64,000 nucleotides of DNA from NCBI GenBank assembly GCA_013350335.1, contig CM023539.1, forward strand, positions 17,944,223 through 18,008,222, in the 5' to 3' direction. Position 1 is the stretch's first letter; each line of letters starts with the position of its first letter. Source of the DNA: Chimonanthus salicifolius. Lineage: Eukaryota; Streptophyta; Magnoliopsida; Laurales; Calycanthaceae. The position numbers were made by a program, and so were the translations under genes. This document shows, piece by piece, positions 1 to 11,400 of the stretch. The notes under the pieces were generated by a model. It was not told where the DNA came from, searched no databases, and saw only the letters and a program-made list of their open reading frames with translations.

Positions 1-253
1 TCTATTATCTACTGAGCTTCAGGATCGCTTTGCTGTCTTTCCAACACAATTCCGAGATATTTCAGGTTGTAACAAAAGATTCTAAATCCATGCTGACTCC
101 TTGCTTCTAACTAATTCCAGATCATAGTCGGATAATACTTCCAGTATCAGTGCGAACACCACAGTTGCCAATTCTAGATCATGCGTTGGGTAGTTTTGCT
201 CATGTTCTTTTAATATGGTATGGTTAATACATGAGAAGTGGTTAGCTTCTTCT

Positions 254-2150
254 TACTGCGTCCCTGTTCTAGTATGGTTAGTACAGAAGAAGTGGTTAGC
301 TTTTTCTTAAGGTCCTGAAATGCTTCCTCACATGCTTCTGTCCATTCAAATTTGACATCTTTCTAGGTCAAGCGAATCATTGGCACTGAAATCTAAGAGA
401 AGTGTGGGATAAATTTTTGATAATATCCCATCAAACAGAGAAAACTCCGGATTTTCGTGACATTTTTGGATTTTTCCCAGTTCATAACTGTCTCCATTTT
501 TGTTGGATCCACTGAAATTCTATTGGCAAACACTACGTGTTCGAGAAATTGGACTTGAGTTAGCCAAAATTCACATTTACTGAGCTTGGCGTACAATTGG
601 TGATCCCGTAAAGTTTGTAAAATGGTGCGTAAATGCTGCTCGTGCTCCTCTTCAAACGGTGAGTATATCAGAATGTCGTTAATGAACATGATTACAAATT
701 CTCGCAAATAAGGTCAAAAGATCTGATTCATCAAATCCATGAAGGTGCATTAGTCACTCCGAATGGCATGACCAAAAACTCATACATTCCATATTGAGTG
801 CGAAACATAGTCTTTGGAATATCCTCCTCCCTGACTTAGAGTTGGTGATATCCCGATCTCAAGTTGATTTTCGAGAAACACCTTGTAACCGCGTCCCTGT
901 TCTGGTATGGTTACTACATAAGAAGTTGTTAGCTTCTTCTTAAGGTCTTGAAATGTTTCCTCACACGCTTCTGTCCATTCAAATTGGACATCTTTCCGGG
1001 TCGAGCGAGTCATTGGAAATGCAATCTGAGAGAAATGTGGGATAAATTTCCAATAATATCCCGCCAAACTAAGAAAACTCCAGATTTCCGTGATATTTTT
1101 GGGTCTTTTCCAGTTCATAACTGTCTCCATTTTTGTTGGATCCACTGAAATTCCGTCGGCAAACACCACGTGTTTGAGAAATTGGACTTGAGTTAGCCAA
1201 AATTCACATTTACTGAGCTTGGCGTACAATTGGTGATCCCGTAAAGTTTGTAAAATGGTGCGTAAATGCTGCTCATGCTCCTCTTCAAATGGTGAGTATA
1301 TCAGAATGTCGTTAATGAAGACGATTACAAATTCTCGCAAATATGGTCAAAAGATCTGATTCATCAAATCCATGAAGGTGCATTAGTCACTCCGAATGGC
1401 ATGACCAAAAAGTCATACATTCCATACTGAGTGCGAAACGCAGTCTTTGGAATATCCTCCTCCCTGACTTAGAGTTGGTGATATCCCGATCTCAAGTTGA
1501 TTTTCGAGAAACACCTTGTAACCGTATCCCTGTTCTGGTATGGTTAGTACATGAGAAGTCGTTAGCTTCTTCTTAAGGTCCTGAAATGTTTCCTCACATG
1601 CTTCTGTCCATTCAAATTGGACATCTTTTCGGGTCAAACGAGTCATTGGACATGCAATCTGAGAGAAATGTGGGATAAATTTTCGATAATATCCCGCCAA
1701 ACTGAGAAAACTCTGAATTTCTATGACATTTTTGGGACTTTCCAATTCATAACTGTCTCCACTTTTGCTGGACCCACTTAAATTTCGTCGGCAGACACCA
1801 TGTGTTCGAGAACTTGGAGTTGAGTTAGCCAAAATTCACATTTACTGAACTTGGCATACAGTTGGTGATCCCGTAAAGTCTGTAAAATGGTGTGTAAATG
1901 CTGCTCGTGCTCCTCTTCAGACGGTGAGTATATCAGAATGTCGTTAATGAAGACGATTACAAACTCTCACAAATAGGGTCGTAAGATCCGATTCATCAAA
2001 TCCATGAAGGTGCATTAGTCACTCCGAATGGCATGAACAAAAACTCATGCATGCCATACTGAGTGCGAAACACAGTCTTTGGAATATCCTCGTCCTTGAC
2101 TCAAAGTTGGTGATATCCCGATCTCAAGTCGATTTTCGAGAAACACCTTG
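254..2150 (-). repeat. Tandem triplication of a ~632-bp RT-RNase H segment
   Basis: Three consecutive copies: 1519-2150, 886-1518 and 254-885, with a partial fourth ahead of 254. On the minus strand each runs from just after the RT YHQL motif, through the catalytic box and the thumb/connection (GYYRKFIPHFS), into RNase H up to 'TIPEQG', and then jumps back. Copies 1-2 and 2-3 share the same junction (CACCTTG/TAACC). The repeats are not identical, so they are old or were repeatedly mutated. In all three the catalytic box reads F-I-N-D where the family has F-I-D-D. Confidence 0.8.
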
Positions 2151-2427
2151 CCCCTCTTAACAAATTGAGCAAATCATTTATTCGAGGCAATGAATATTTA
2201 TTTTTAATAGTGACCTGATTTAAAGGTCGATAATCTATGCACATCTTCAAAGATCCATCATTTTTCTTTACAAAGAGAGCAGCTGCGCCCAAAGGCGAAT
2301 TGCTCAGACGGATAAAACCAAGTTGGAGAAGCTTATCTATCTGCTTTGCCAACTCTTTCTGTTCTGCTAGCGCCATCCTGTAGGGTGCCATGGATATAGG
2401 AGATGTTCTAGGTTGTAAATCTATCAC
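2101..2427 (-). pseudogene. Reverse transcriptase, N-terminal half
   Basis: Fingers and palm of a Ty3-type [13 protein letters not shown], then [37 protein letters not shown] and [13 protein letters not shown]. It ends exactly where a 632-bp tandem repeat begins (2150). The catalytic Y/F-x-DD box is therefore found only in the downstream repeat copies. The ORF overlaps the protease ORF by four bases in another frame, so a frameshift has occurred between them. Confidence 0.8.
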
Positions 2428-2978
2428 AAAATCAATCTCTCGGTGTGGACGTAAACACTGAACTTATTTGGAAAAACATTCAGAAATTCACAAACCACCC
2501 GAGGTAAACTAGATTCCATTCCTTCTACATCCTCCCATCCCATACTGGCCACTACTCTACCAGGGTAGGCCTTCAAACTAGAGAACTTCACTCTCACCAT
2601 ATCATATGGTATCAACTTCTCCACAAACCTATATTTGGTTGAAGATGTCCCATATATTTTCCTTTGCAAGCAATCTATCATAATTCGATGTGCAGTTAAC
2701 CAATCCATGCGTAAGATGACATCGAAATCCATCATCTCTATCACAAAGAAGTCATATACTAAATCCAAGTTACCCATTCTTAGAATACAAGATCTACATT
2801 CCTGATTCACTTGTACCTCTTTCCCTAATGGTGACATCATTGTTAAAGGTCTAGAAGTCGCTAATGAGGATAAACCCAATTTATCCAGACATGATTTTGA
2901 GATGAATGAATGAGAAACACCGGTATCAACTAATACTTGTGCCATGAAACTAAAGAGAGGTATGGTACCTTCCATCAC
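2424..2978 (-). pseudogene. Aspartic protease (retropepsin) segment of pol
   Basis: Open for 184 codons. The active-site region reads VLVDTGVSHSFIS; the family has D-[ST]-G at this point, so the catalytic triad DTG is preserved. Further on, DFDVILRMDWLTAHR matches the flap-distal 'D.ILGMDWL' motif of plant Ty3 proteases. The segment then runs into the linker preceding RT. It would cleave the Gag-Pol polyprotein. It lacks a start of its own and is separated from gag by broken sequence. Confidence 0.75.
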
Positions 2979-3242
2979 AACATTCTCTACCGGTTCTTCC
3001 TCCCTAGTTCCGATAGTGTAGACTCACCGTTGAGTTGCCTGAGAGCGTCCCGGTCCTCTGGTTTGACCAGTCCTTTGTGGCACACTTCCAGATGCTGCTG
3101 AACCTCTGGAGGGTGGCGCAATAGACTACATTTGAGACTACGTAGGTCTAGTATTCTGAGAAGGTCCTGTCACATTGCTCTGATTGTCAGGATAAGGGCA
3201 ATCCTTAATGTAGTGTTCCACTTGATTGCATTTAAAATATGT

Positions 3243-4150
3243 TCAATTGTCAGTTGTCGGTGGATTGTTCTGTGGACACTGTTTCACCATGTGTCCTGGC
3301 TGGTTACACGTGTAACACATCACTTGTCTCAGTCCAGGGCTGCTAGTCTGTCCCACAAATGTTTGTCTTTTCTTGGAGAATGAACCCTTGTTAGACTTCT
3401 TTCTTTTGTTAAGGTAGTGGTGGTTTATGAGTATTCCCCGGACGAGACTGATCCACATTCCTGTTGGTTGTGTCAATAGCTTCCATCATGAAAGCTCAGT
3501 TGATTGCCTCTTCCAGAGTGGAAAATTGCATTCCTGCCATTTGTCGCTGCAAATAAGGATGAAGCCCTTCAATGTAGTGTTGAATCTTTTCCTCTTCAAT
3601 ATCAAAAAGTCGTGGTGCGTACTGACATAGATTCAGGAATTTCGAAGTGTACTGGACCACTGTGTTGGAGCCTTGCTTCAGTTTGAGGAATTGTTTTTTT
3701 TTTAGCATCTCTCACTACTTTTGGATAGTAGCGGGCAAGAAAAGCAACAAAGAACTCCTCCCAAGACATTGGTTCCTTGTTTTTTACATTATGTCTGACT
3801 TCCCACCATTGGTACGCATCTCCTTCTAGCTGGTAGGTTGCTAGTGTCACCTTATGCTATTCTGCAGTAGCTAGTGTGTTGAAAATTCGATCAATCTGAT
3901 TGATCTAGTTTTTTACTTCGGTTGGATCCACATTCCTAGTGAAAGTCGGTGGGTTCAACTGCTTAAAAATTTTCAGAGTTGTGGTAGCTCTCCCTTCGGG
4001 GGTCCTTTTCTGAGGTCGGTGGAGATCATCCAATATCCTTTGGAAAACTTCTAACGTGATTCATACGACATTTAAGGGGTCAGGTCGATTTTCAAGGGGT
4101 GGAACTGCACTTTTCCTCTGATTCTCTGATTCTCCAGCTGATCCATACAT
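3243..4150 (-). pseudogene. gag of the Tekay-like element, with one CCHC knuckle
   Basis: The likely start is the ATG at 4150 (MYGSAGESENQ). Frames broken by stops and frameshifts give recognisable gag core segments at 3602-3850 and 3496-3708. These include the stretch ending 'WWEVRHNVKNKEPMSWEEF' and 'RYYPKVVRDAKKK', the usual Retrotrans_gag pattern of a tryptophan-rich core followed by F...FxxRYYP. The C-terminal piece at 3243-3476 has a single CCHC knuckle, CYTCNQPGHMVKQC. The protein would form the virus-like particle and bind genomic RNA. It is followed by the protease, as in gag-pol polyproteins of this clade. Confidence 0.75.
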
Positions 4151-4430
4151 TTCTTTTAGTCATAATTATATTAACATAATTCATTCAACAAAAGTTTATC
4201 TAGTCACAAGATAAACAAACATACCTTTATATATCACATATCAGAGGAGTTATATAGTCTCCATACATGTCAATTATAAAAGAGTATATACATACATTCT
4301 TTTTTTTTTTCCACAAAAGTTTCCCCAAAAAGTTTTCTTCCTAGGATCTTTCCCTTCTTTTTACATTTTTACATGTATACACATATGTATATTTTTACAA
4401 CCATCCTCTCCTAAACTGGTATCATTCTTT

Positions 4431-5062
4431 CTAGTCTCCTCTTACTGAAGATAAGTCTTCATAATTGAGTCCTGACCGATATGGGCAAGCCTCTTCCTGG
4501 TGGCCAAGTTCTCCACAGAATTGACATGGAACAGGTACTGCAACTATCATGAGGGGACAATTCCCATTTGCATGCCCTATCATTCCACATATGGCGCAAA
4601 AATGGACATAGAGATAGGGACAATATTCAGCAGTGTGCCCTAGTTGTTGACAGTTAAAGCATACAATCTCAAGTACCAGTTCTAGAACAGGTGGTGCTAG
4701 TGCAAGCTCAATTGCAGAAGGTTTTGGTTCCATAACTGGAGGTGCAATTAAGGGTTCTACAACTGGGGGTTCTGGTTCCTTGATTGGGGGTGAGGGTGTA
4801 TCAGGAGGATACTCAAATGATGGTGTACTAGGGGTATCTGGGGTGATGAGGTATGGGTCCCACTATCCTCTTCCTCCTCTGGGTCAGATTCTGATGTAGT
4901 TCAATGAGTCTCACTGTCAGCACATATTTCTCATACTTTTTCCTGCTCAAATTCTGAGGTCCATGACTCTGAATTAGAACTGCTAGGTGAGGAATATATC
5001 GTCAAGGGACCGTCAGAGGTACCTCTCCCTGCTGCCAGAGCTGGTATTTTATTATTAGACAT
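4431..5062 (-). pseudogene. Degenerate ORF upstream of gag with three CCHC zinc knuckles
   Basis: Between the primer site and gag. An ATG at 5062 opens a frame (begins MSNNKIPALAAG, then Ser-rich) that stops near 4935. A different frame continues through an acidic, then proline- and glutamate-rich linker into a stretch ending at 4431. That stretch has three CX2CX4HX4C knuckles spaced about 20 residues apart (CFNCQQLGH, CAICGMIGH, CQFCGELGH). At least one frameshift is needed to join the halves, so it is a pseudogene. The second gag knuckle at 3243-3476 is separate. A zinc-knuckle ORF ahead of gag-pol is not standard for Tekay elements. It could be an acquired nucleic-acid-binding protein or the product of a gag duplication. 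I do not recognise a named family. Confidence 0.55.
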
Positions 5063-5193
5063 CTCTGTCCAAAAATAAAACAACAGTTAGTAATGGAAGA
5101 AATAAGTGACAATAAGGTAGTAAATAAAACTCACACCCACCAAACACTACTAAGCATGTATAGTCCCATCAAAGTTTGAGCGTTGGAACCTAA

Positions 5194-5205
5194 GCTCTGA
5201 TACTA
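5194..5205 (-). other. Primer-binding site (tRNA-iMet type)
   Basis: On the minus strand this reads TAGTATCAGAGC, one mismatch from TGGTATCAGAGC, the complement of the 3' end of initiator tRNA-Met. It lies directly downstream of the LTR end. This fixes the orientation of the element and the LTR/internal boundary. Confidence 0.8.
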
Positions 5206-5209
5206 CCTT

Positions 5210-6457
5210 TATCACGCCCCGAACCCGTATGTGGGCCCAGGACGCCACTAATTTTTTTTTAAGAACAATCCTGTAATGATTCATTAATACCATAAACATA
5301 CTACCCATGTGAGTCACTAGATAAAATTGCATCAACAATAGTTATCCACTAACCCTCTATTAATAATCTCAGTTGCTTATGTGAGATACACATGTGTTGA
5401 ATATTCCTAAACACAACCAGCAAAATTACCCAGACAATTTTTACTTAAAACACATGAAAACAATATATTGAGCACACCAACACACAAACATACTGCATAG
5501 AAATATCAAACCTACAGACATAAGGTTTTATGCAACATGAGGCATATTTATTAACAAAATACATAAAATAGTCCATAGATTCATTTTGTTCCCTTGTACA
5601 GAAAACTACTGAAAACATTACAAGTTTGACTTAGTGAGGCACCATTGGCTCCTCCACTCCTTCCTCTGGCTCATATCCTGCAATGTAAAGGATGTGAGCA
5701 ACAGCCTAGTGGGGAGAGCTCACCATAAAATCCAATATCCAATATACATGAAACAAATAATAATGCATGTTCCATGAATGAAATACAATTAATCCACTTA
5801 AACCATTTTCACCATAGGATCACTTTCTAAGGTGTTTGACCAATTTATCGGGGTCAGCCCCCATTTAGCAACATGCAAATGCATAAGGTCTCCACGACTC
5901 GGCTTACTAGCACGTCCAAGCCAACGGTTCGCAAACAGCACCCAGCCTAATATCTCAAGGTCTCCACAACCCGGTCTACTAGCACATCCAACACCAACGG
6001 TTCAAGATGGCGGTCAACCACAGCCTATTTACACGTCCAACCCAACGGTTCGCACACGCTGTTCGACTAATCTCAGTAATTATAACCCAATGACCAATAT
6101 GAAATTTTCCAAAGTTATTATTTTTCATAGATTTAACTTATGATCATAATTCCTACATGCAAATGTCAAATGCATGATAATGCATGATTTCTACTGCCCT
6201 CCTTACACATGGAGAGAACCACCAAATTTTAGTCTTTCCTTTCGGTGCATCCAACATCAATATACAATGATCAATAAAAAATCAATATTCACACAAACAT
6301 ATAAAACTTGATTTAATAACACGAATGCCTTCTTCCAGTCTTTACTTGACAATTTTCAAACACTCCATGGGTCCATACTGCGTTAGAGGCTACAAGTCCT
6401 TGAATCCCATGCACCATTTTTAACGCCTACGTTCTAAACTGTTAGAATATTTACATC
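5210..6457 (-). repeat. 3' part of the Tekay-like 5' LTR
   Basis: Continuation of the LTR interrupted at 6457/30680. It ends near 5210 with GGGGCGTGATA, just before the primer site. The 3' terminus looks decayed (TA where CA is expected), so this edge is uncertain by a few bases. A short tandem-like stretch at about 5880-6060 repeats the phrase 'caacggttc'. The two LTR pieces together are about 3.8 kb, a normal length for this lineage. Confidence 0.7.
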
Positions 6458-8028
6458 TGCTGGTCAAGCTAGATAGTCCTAGAGGGGAGGTGAATAGGAC
6501 TTTTGAGGAATTTTAACAATCTTTAAAATGTGAGTCAATTAATTAACTAATCTTAATAGATTAATCCAAATAAATCTAAAGTTTGTGCAATAAAGATAGA
6601 GAATAAACACAAACACAATAATGAGAGATGAATCACAAATGCACATAATAATGTGAAGGAGGTGAGAAGAAATGGATGAGTGTCACACAAGTATTTTTAC
6701 GTGGTTCGGCAACCTTGCCTACATCCACGCCTCAAATACACCACTTGAGGATCTCACTAAACTTCTCCTTCACAGGTGGAGAAGAAACCTATTACAACCT
6801 TAATCTCTTTCAAGGGTAGAGATTGAACAGATGAATTACAATCACCAAGAAAGCACCTTTCTTGGACTGCACTAGGGTTACACCAACCCTTACAAATATC
6901 TCAATGATTAATAAAAGTTGTAGAACTTGAAAGTCTTACCAAGAACTCTAGCCTCTAGTTACTTGAAGTAGCCTTGGCTTGTCCTTGGATGTCTTTCTCC
7001 ACTTAGGTCCTTGGTGATGAAAGAATGCTCCAATGAATGCCACACCAAAGATTGGGAGATGATCTAGGGATGATTAAAGGTTTGCTTATGTAAACAATCA
7101 ATCCCAAATTGTTTCTTCAAGAACACATTCAATATTGTGCCTTAAATGCTCAATGATTTGCCTATGAATTCTTTGAATGTGTTTGAGATATGGTTTATAG
7201 CAATGTGTAACACCCGGATTTTTCAATGCATAAATATATTGCATTTTTGTCTATTTTAATTGTTAAATTTGTTGAATTTAAGATTTATGGATGGAATGGA
7301 CTTTAGGTGGGTAGGAATTGGGTCAATAGCCCAATTATGATCCAATGGATCAAGGATGGAATTCGATTTGGAAATAATTGGGTAAGTATGATTAAATAGG
7401 TCAACTACCCAATTGGGACCTAATGGGTAAATGTGAATTGATTTTGAAGGTAAATGGGTATGATTAAATTAATTGGGTCAACTACCCAATTAAGATCCAA
7501 GTGTAAGTCCACTTCATCAAGTGAGGTGGCATGTAAATGAAATGGCCAAGGTGGGACCTAAATACAATAAGGTGCATGGTCGGCTAAGCCATGGTTGACT
7601 TGGTCAACCAAGGATGAGCTCAAAGGTGAAGTTGAATTGTGTTGAGTTGGAAATTAAATTACTTGAGTTCAGTGGGAAATGAGTTCAAAAAATTAAAGTG
7701 AAATGAGCCGAGTTGCATGGGAGTGGAGGAGACTTTTAGTGAGTCAAGTGGAAGATGGAGGGTTTTCCATCTTGTGTAAACATGTTGGGGAGATGGAGGG
7801 TTTCCATCTCATGGAGAAAACCCAAGGGGCACACGATTGGGGAGCTCAAAGGCTGTCTTGATGTTAGCCAAGGGGTGTCTTGAGTAAGCCAAGGGACACC
7901 TTGGTGAGAGGAAACCATTAAGGAAGGGAAGTGAGAAGGCTTGTGGTTGTTACAAGGACACCAACCCAAGGGGCACACTCCACCCCCCTTTGGCCGAATT
8001 CCATCTTAAGAAACAAAGAGATTTTCAT

Positions 8029-8031
<3 letters not shown>

Positions 8032-8059
<28 letters not shown>
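8032..8059 (+). repeat. (TG)n microsatellite at a TRIM edge
   Basis: About 14 TG units directly abutting the TRIM terminus, which itself begins TG in other copies. The homologous LTR at about 17995-18015 has only a CT-rich run here. Confidence 0.9.
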
Positions 8060-8063
<4 letters not shown>

Positions 8064-8651
8064 ATGACCCGACCCAAACACACAGGGCTTAGGGCTTGAC
8101 TCAGTGTGATATTGTCCGCTTTGGGCCTCACACACAAGCTCGAACCCGCACGGTTTTGAATTTGGGCCCAGACCCACCTGGCCCGGCCCAAAATGCCTCA
8201 CACTAAGTTACACGTGGGTGGCTTTCTATAAACCCACTCCCTCCTTTCTCTCCCACCGATGTGGGACTTCAAGAGAGGGAGGGATAGGGGTATCACAATC
8301 ACCCCCCCTAAAGTCTCAAAGCCGTCCCCGGCTCGATCCGGTCCAGCTCAACAACTGTAGGGAAGGAGGAAAGCCCACACAGTCCGAGTGTTGAACTCGG
8401 CTCTGATACCATTTGTAATGATCCGACCCGAACACACAGGGCTTAGGGCTTGACTCAGTGTGATATTGTCCGCTTTGGGCCTCGCACACAAGCTCGAACC
8501 CGCACGGTTTTGAATTTGGGCTCAGACCCACCTGGCCCGGCCCAAAAGGCCTCACACTAAGTTACACATGGGTGGCTTTCTATAAACCCACTCCCTCTTT
8601 TCTCTCCCACCGATGTGGGACTTCAAGAGAGGGAGGGATAGGGGTATCACA
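8060..8651 (-). mobile_element. TRIM (miniature LTR element), two LTRs
   Basis: Two 238-bp LTRs (8060-8297 and 8414-8651) flank a 116-bp interior. On the minus strand the LTR starts TGTGATACCCC and ends ...TTACA (the 8060 edge now reads TATA on the plus strand). The interior starts with the primer site TGGTATCAGAGC (complement at 8401-8412) and ends in a G-rich polypurine tract next to the other LTR. No coding capacity. Same family as the TRIMs at 40513, 49827 and 61631. The left target duplication is obscured by a (TG)n tract; the related LTR at 17990-18020 shows the likely unfilled CT-rich target. Confidence 0.85.
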
Positions 8652-9194
8652 CTCTCCCTCTCTCAACTACGCTTGTGGCCGAAACCCATCTCTTGCATTC
8701 AAAGAGATTTACATCTTCCCCAATCTCTCTCTCCATCTCTACACGATTACCTTGGAGAAACTGAAGAACAAGGATTAAGGAAGGAGGACTAAGGAGCAAA
8801 GACACAACAAAATAAAGGAGGAGAAGGGTAAATGTATGTTTCATATTTGTTTAGATGGGAATGTGATTAAGGAAGTCATGGACTTGGCCATGGGTGGCCG
8901 AATCCATGGGCTTCAAGCGTGGTTAGAATAATGGTCAAAATGTTATAAGACCATGGAATTAGGAATCCATCCAGAGGATAGTGATGGACTGAAACAAAGA
9001 TGGAATGATATTTGAATCCATGTTATAAACCAAAGGTTGGAAGAATAATGGACAAGACCCTAGCTTCGGCTAGTGGGTAGAGTATGCCCACTGATTTTGA
9101 TGTATAGATGATGTTAAATATGTTTTAAAATAATAAGGAATGAATTGCATGAGGAAGGGTCAAGCCAAATATACAATTAGAAAATACTGACAAA

Positions 9195-9840
9195 ACAGTC
9201 AGTCGACTGAATTTGGGATTCAGTCAACTGAACTGGTGTGGCTGAAGACAGAAAACCAGTTCTGGGAGTTTCAGCCGACTGAATCCAAAGATTCAGTCGA
9301 CTAAACCATGTCTGGATTAAAATATTAAGGGTATAATGAAGTTTCAGCTGACTGAATATGGAATTCAGTTGACTGAAAGAAGACATATCAGAGAAGAAAA
9401 GAGTTTTGGGAGTTTCAGCCGACTGAATCTTGTGATTCAGTCGACTGAACATGAACTAGATTTAAATATAACAGATATATTGAGTTTCAGCCGACTGAAT
9501 GTAGACTTGTTGATCACGTAAAAGGTTGGTTGGAGATTCAGCAGACTGAATGTTTCATTCAGTCGACTGAATGTAGAATGGTTGAACAAACAGTATATCT
9601 GGTTCAAAGTCAGCCGACTAAATATCTGATTCAGTCGACTGAAATAGGATTGACAAGCCAAAGGGTTTGACTCAGAGTCAGCCGACTGAATCTGTGATTC
9701 AGTCGACTGAAAAGTTACAAGTCAGGGTAAGAACAGTTTCGAGTTGGATATTAGCCGACTGAATTCATATTTCAGTCGACTGAAAGTCTGCGGGTAATGT
9801 AGTGAACAGTAATCGGGCAAGATTCAATTGACTGAATTTA
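9195..9840 (+). repeat. Array of TTCAGTCGACTGAA-type palindromes
   Basis: About ten units spaced roughly 60-80 bp apart (near 9200, 9272, 9345, 9413, 9484, 9536, 9608, 9675, 9750 and 9822). A typical unit is two 14-15 nt palindromes, one near TTCAGCCGACTGAA and one TTCAGTCGACTGAA, 5-8 nt apart. Sequence between units is not conserved. Each unit could form a hairpin or bind a dimeric protein. Confidence 0.85.
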
Positions 9841-11369
9841 AAAGTGAAAATTTTAAATAATTTTTCCAGAGGTTCAGCTATCTGGAATGATGTAGGGAAT
9901 AATGGAAATCAAATGGAACATCAAATTGATTTATATATATTCTAAATTTCATAAGGAAAAGGAGATTCACAAAGTGTTTGCAATTCGGTTTTAACGTGAC
10001 CGGTGAACGGTATCTTCATGGGACAACAAGGATAATATACTGAATTTGGTAGAATTCCTACCTTTTTGACACACTTTGGAATATATTCCTGTATTGATCT
10101 TATTTTGGTTATGTTTTAAGAACTGATTTTCCATGTTATTATGTACTTGAATATGAAATGGCATCATTGCACTCATTACCTCATGCATGGCATGGGAGGG
10201 AACACAAGGGAGGAGTCCACGCTCCATTCGGTGTATCCGATAAACAAACGTGGGAGGAATCCACACTGATTTCGATTAACATATATGGGAAGGAGTCCAC
10301 GCTCCATTCGGGGTTGCTGATTAACATACGTGGGGAGGCATAACAGTGAATACTTTGATGTGGCTTTGTTCATCAAGGGGACTACTAATGTGATTTGTAA
10401 TATGGTTGGATACAGAAGTTGGGTGGGAGATCATTGGCATATGACACCATGACATGGCATTAAGTTAGCATGATTTTGTTATGAGCATTATGCGCTGATT
10501 TTAGTACTACAAGTTGTTTACAGTTTTGATACGATGTATTTATCGTGATTTTATACTAATCCTATGCGTATAACCTTACCTGGAATTCCTACTGGGCGCG
10601 TTGACTAGCGCCCTACTTCTACCTTTAGATGATGGTACAGGGAATGGAAAGGACATGGGACGTGAAGGAGGCCATGCTTAGGAGCTTGGGTAATTTATAA
10701 TTATTAAGCATTTATGATGATTTTGGTTGATGTAATTTGGAAGAATGATATTTTGGGATTGTAATAATTTAGATATATTTTGCTATGGTTTGGTGACATT
10801 TGGATATTTGGCGTCACGTGTATGGATGAAACCTTAACCATATGTTATTTCCGTAATTTTGGTAAACGTGTGAAATGTTTAGTGGACTTGTCCACCCACA
10901 CGTATTGGTAGCCAGTTAAGGGTCGGGCTTTGGAAGCTCGGACTTAGCTCGTGTCATGACGATCCCGTTCTCTCTCACTCTATTTTAAAAAAAAAAATAG
11001 ACACTGATTTTCGGCGAGTGAAAAAGAGAGGGGCGTTACACAATGAGGGTCTGACTATGGAGATTTGGTGCTCTAAGAATAGTTGGGATGCTTAGGAAAG
11101 AGTAGGAGAAAATTTATCTCAAAAGGATCAACCTTGGCCACTCAAATGGCTTTGGTATATATAGCCAACAAGTTCCCAATGGATCTCTGCTTAGGAACCT
11201 GGTTGACTAGCCTCGGAACTTCCGAAGTCCCAACAGTCAGAAATAAAGCTGTCATATTTCAACGGATAGTTTGAGCTTACAACGGCTAGTTTGACCACCT
11301 TCGGAACTAGCCAAGTTCCATGTAACGCCCCGCCCTTTTTCACTCACTTTTTCCAGTAAATTCAGAGTA

Positions 11370-11400
<31 letters not shown>

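Larger units (their letters stand above)
7206..11040 (+). mobile_element. Gypsy solo LTR (about 3.8 kb), TSD CAATG
   Basis: Begins TGTAACACCC and ends GGGGCGTTACA, flanked by CAATG at 7201-7205 and 11041-11045. The homologous place in the other copia LTR (about 29620) has a single CAATG, which is an exact empty site. No primer site or internal region is present, so this is a solo LTR left by LTR-LTR recombination. It contains a TRIM at 8060-8651 and a palindrome array at 9195-9840. The general layout (opening motif, CCAAGGGACACC region near 7890, final GGGGCGTTACA) matches the LTR at 16890-20849, so they are diverged members of one family. Confidence 0.9.

Noticed and set aside
393..1832. Three separate RT genes
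   Set aside because: They are tandem copies of one 632-bp segment of a single pol gene, sharing junctions and flanking sequence.
9195..9840. CRISPR-like array
   Set aside because: Regularly spaced palindromes, but units are variable doublets, spacers are not uniform, there are no cas genes and the sequence is a plant LTR.
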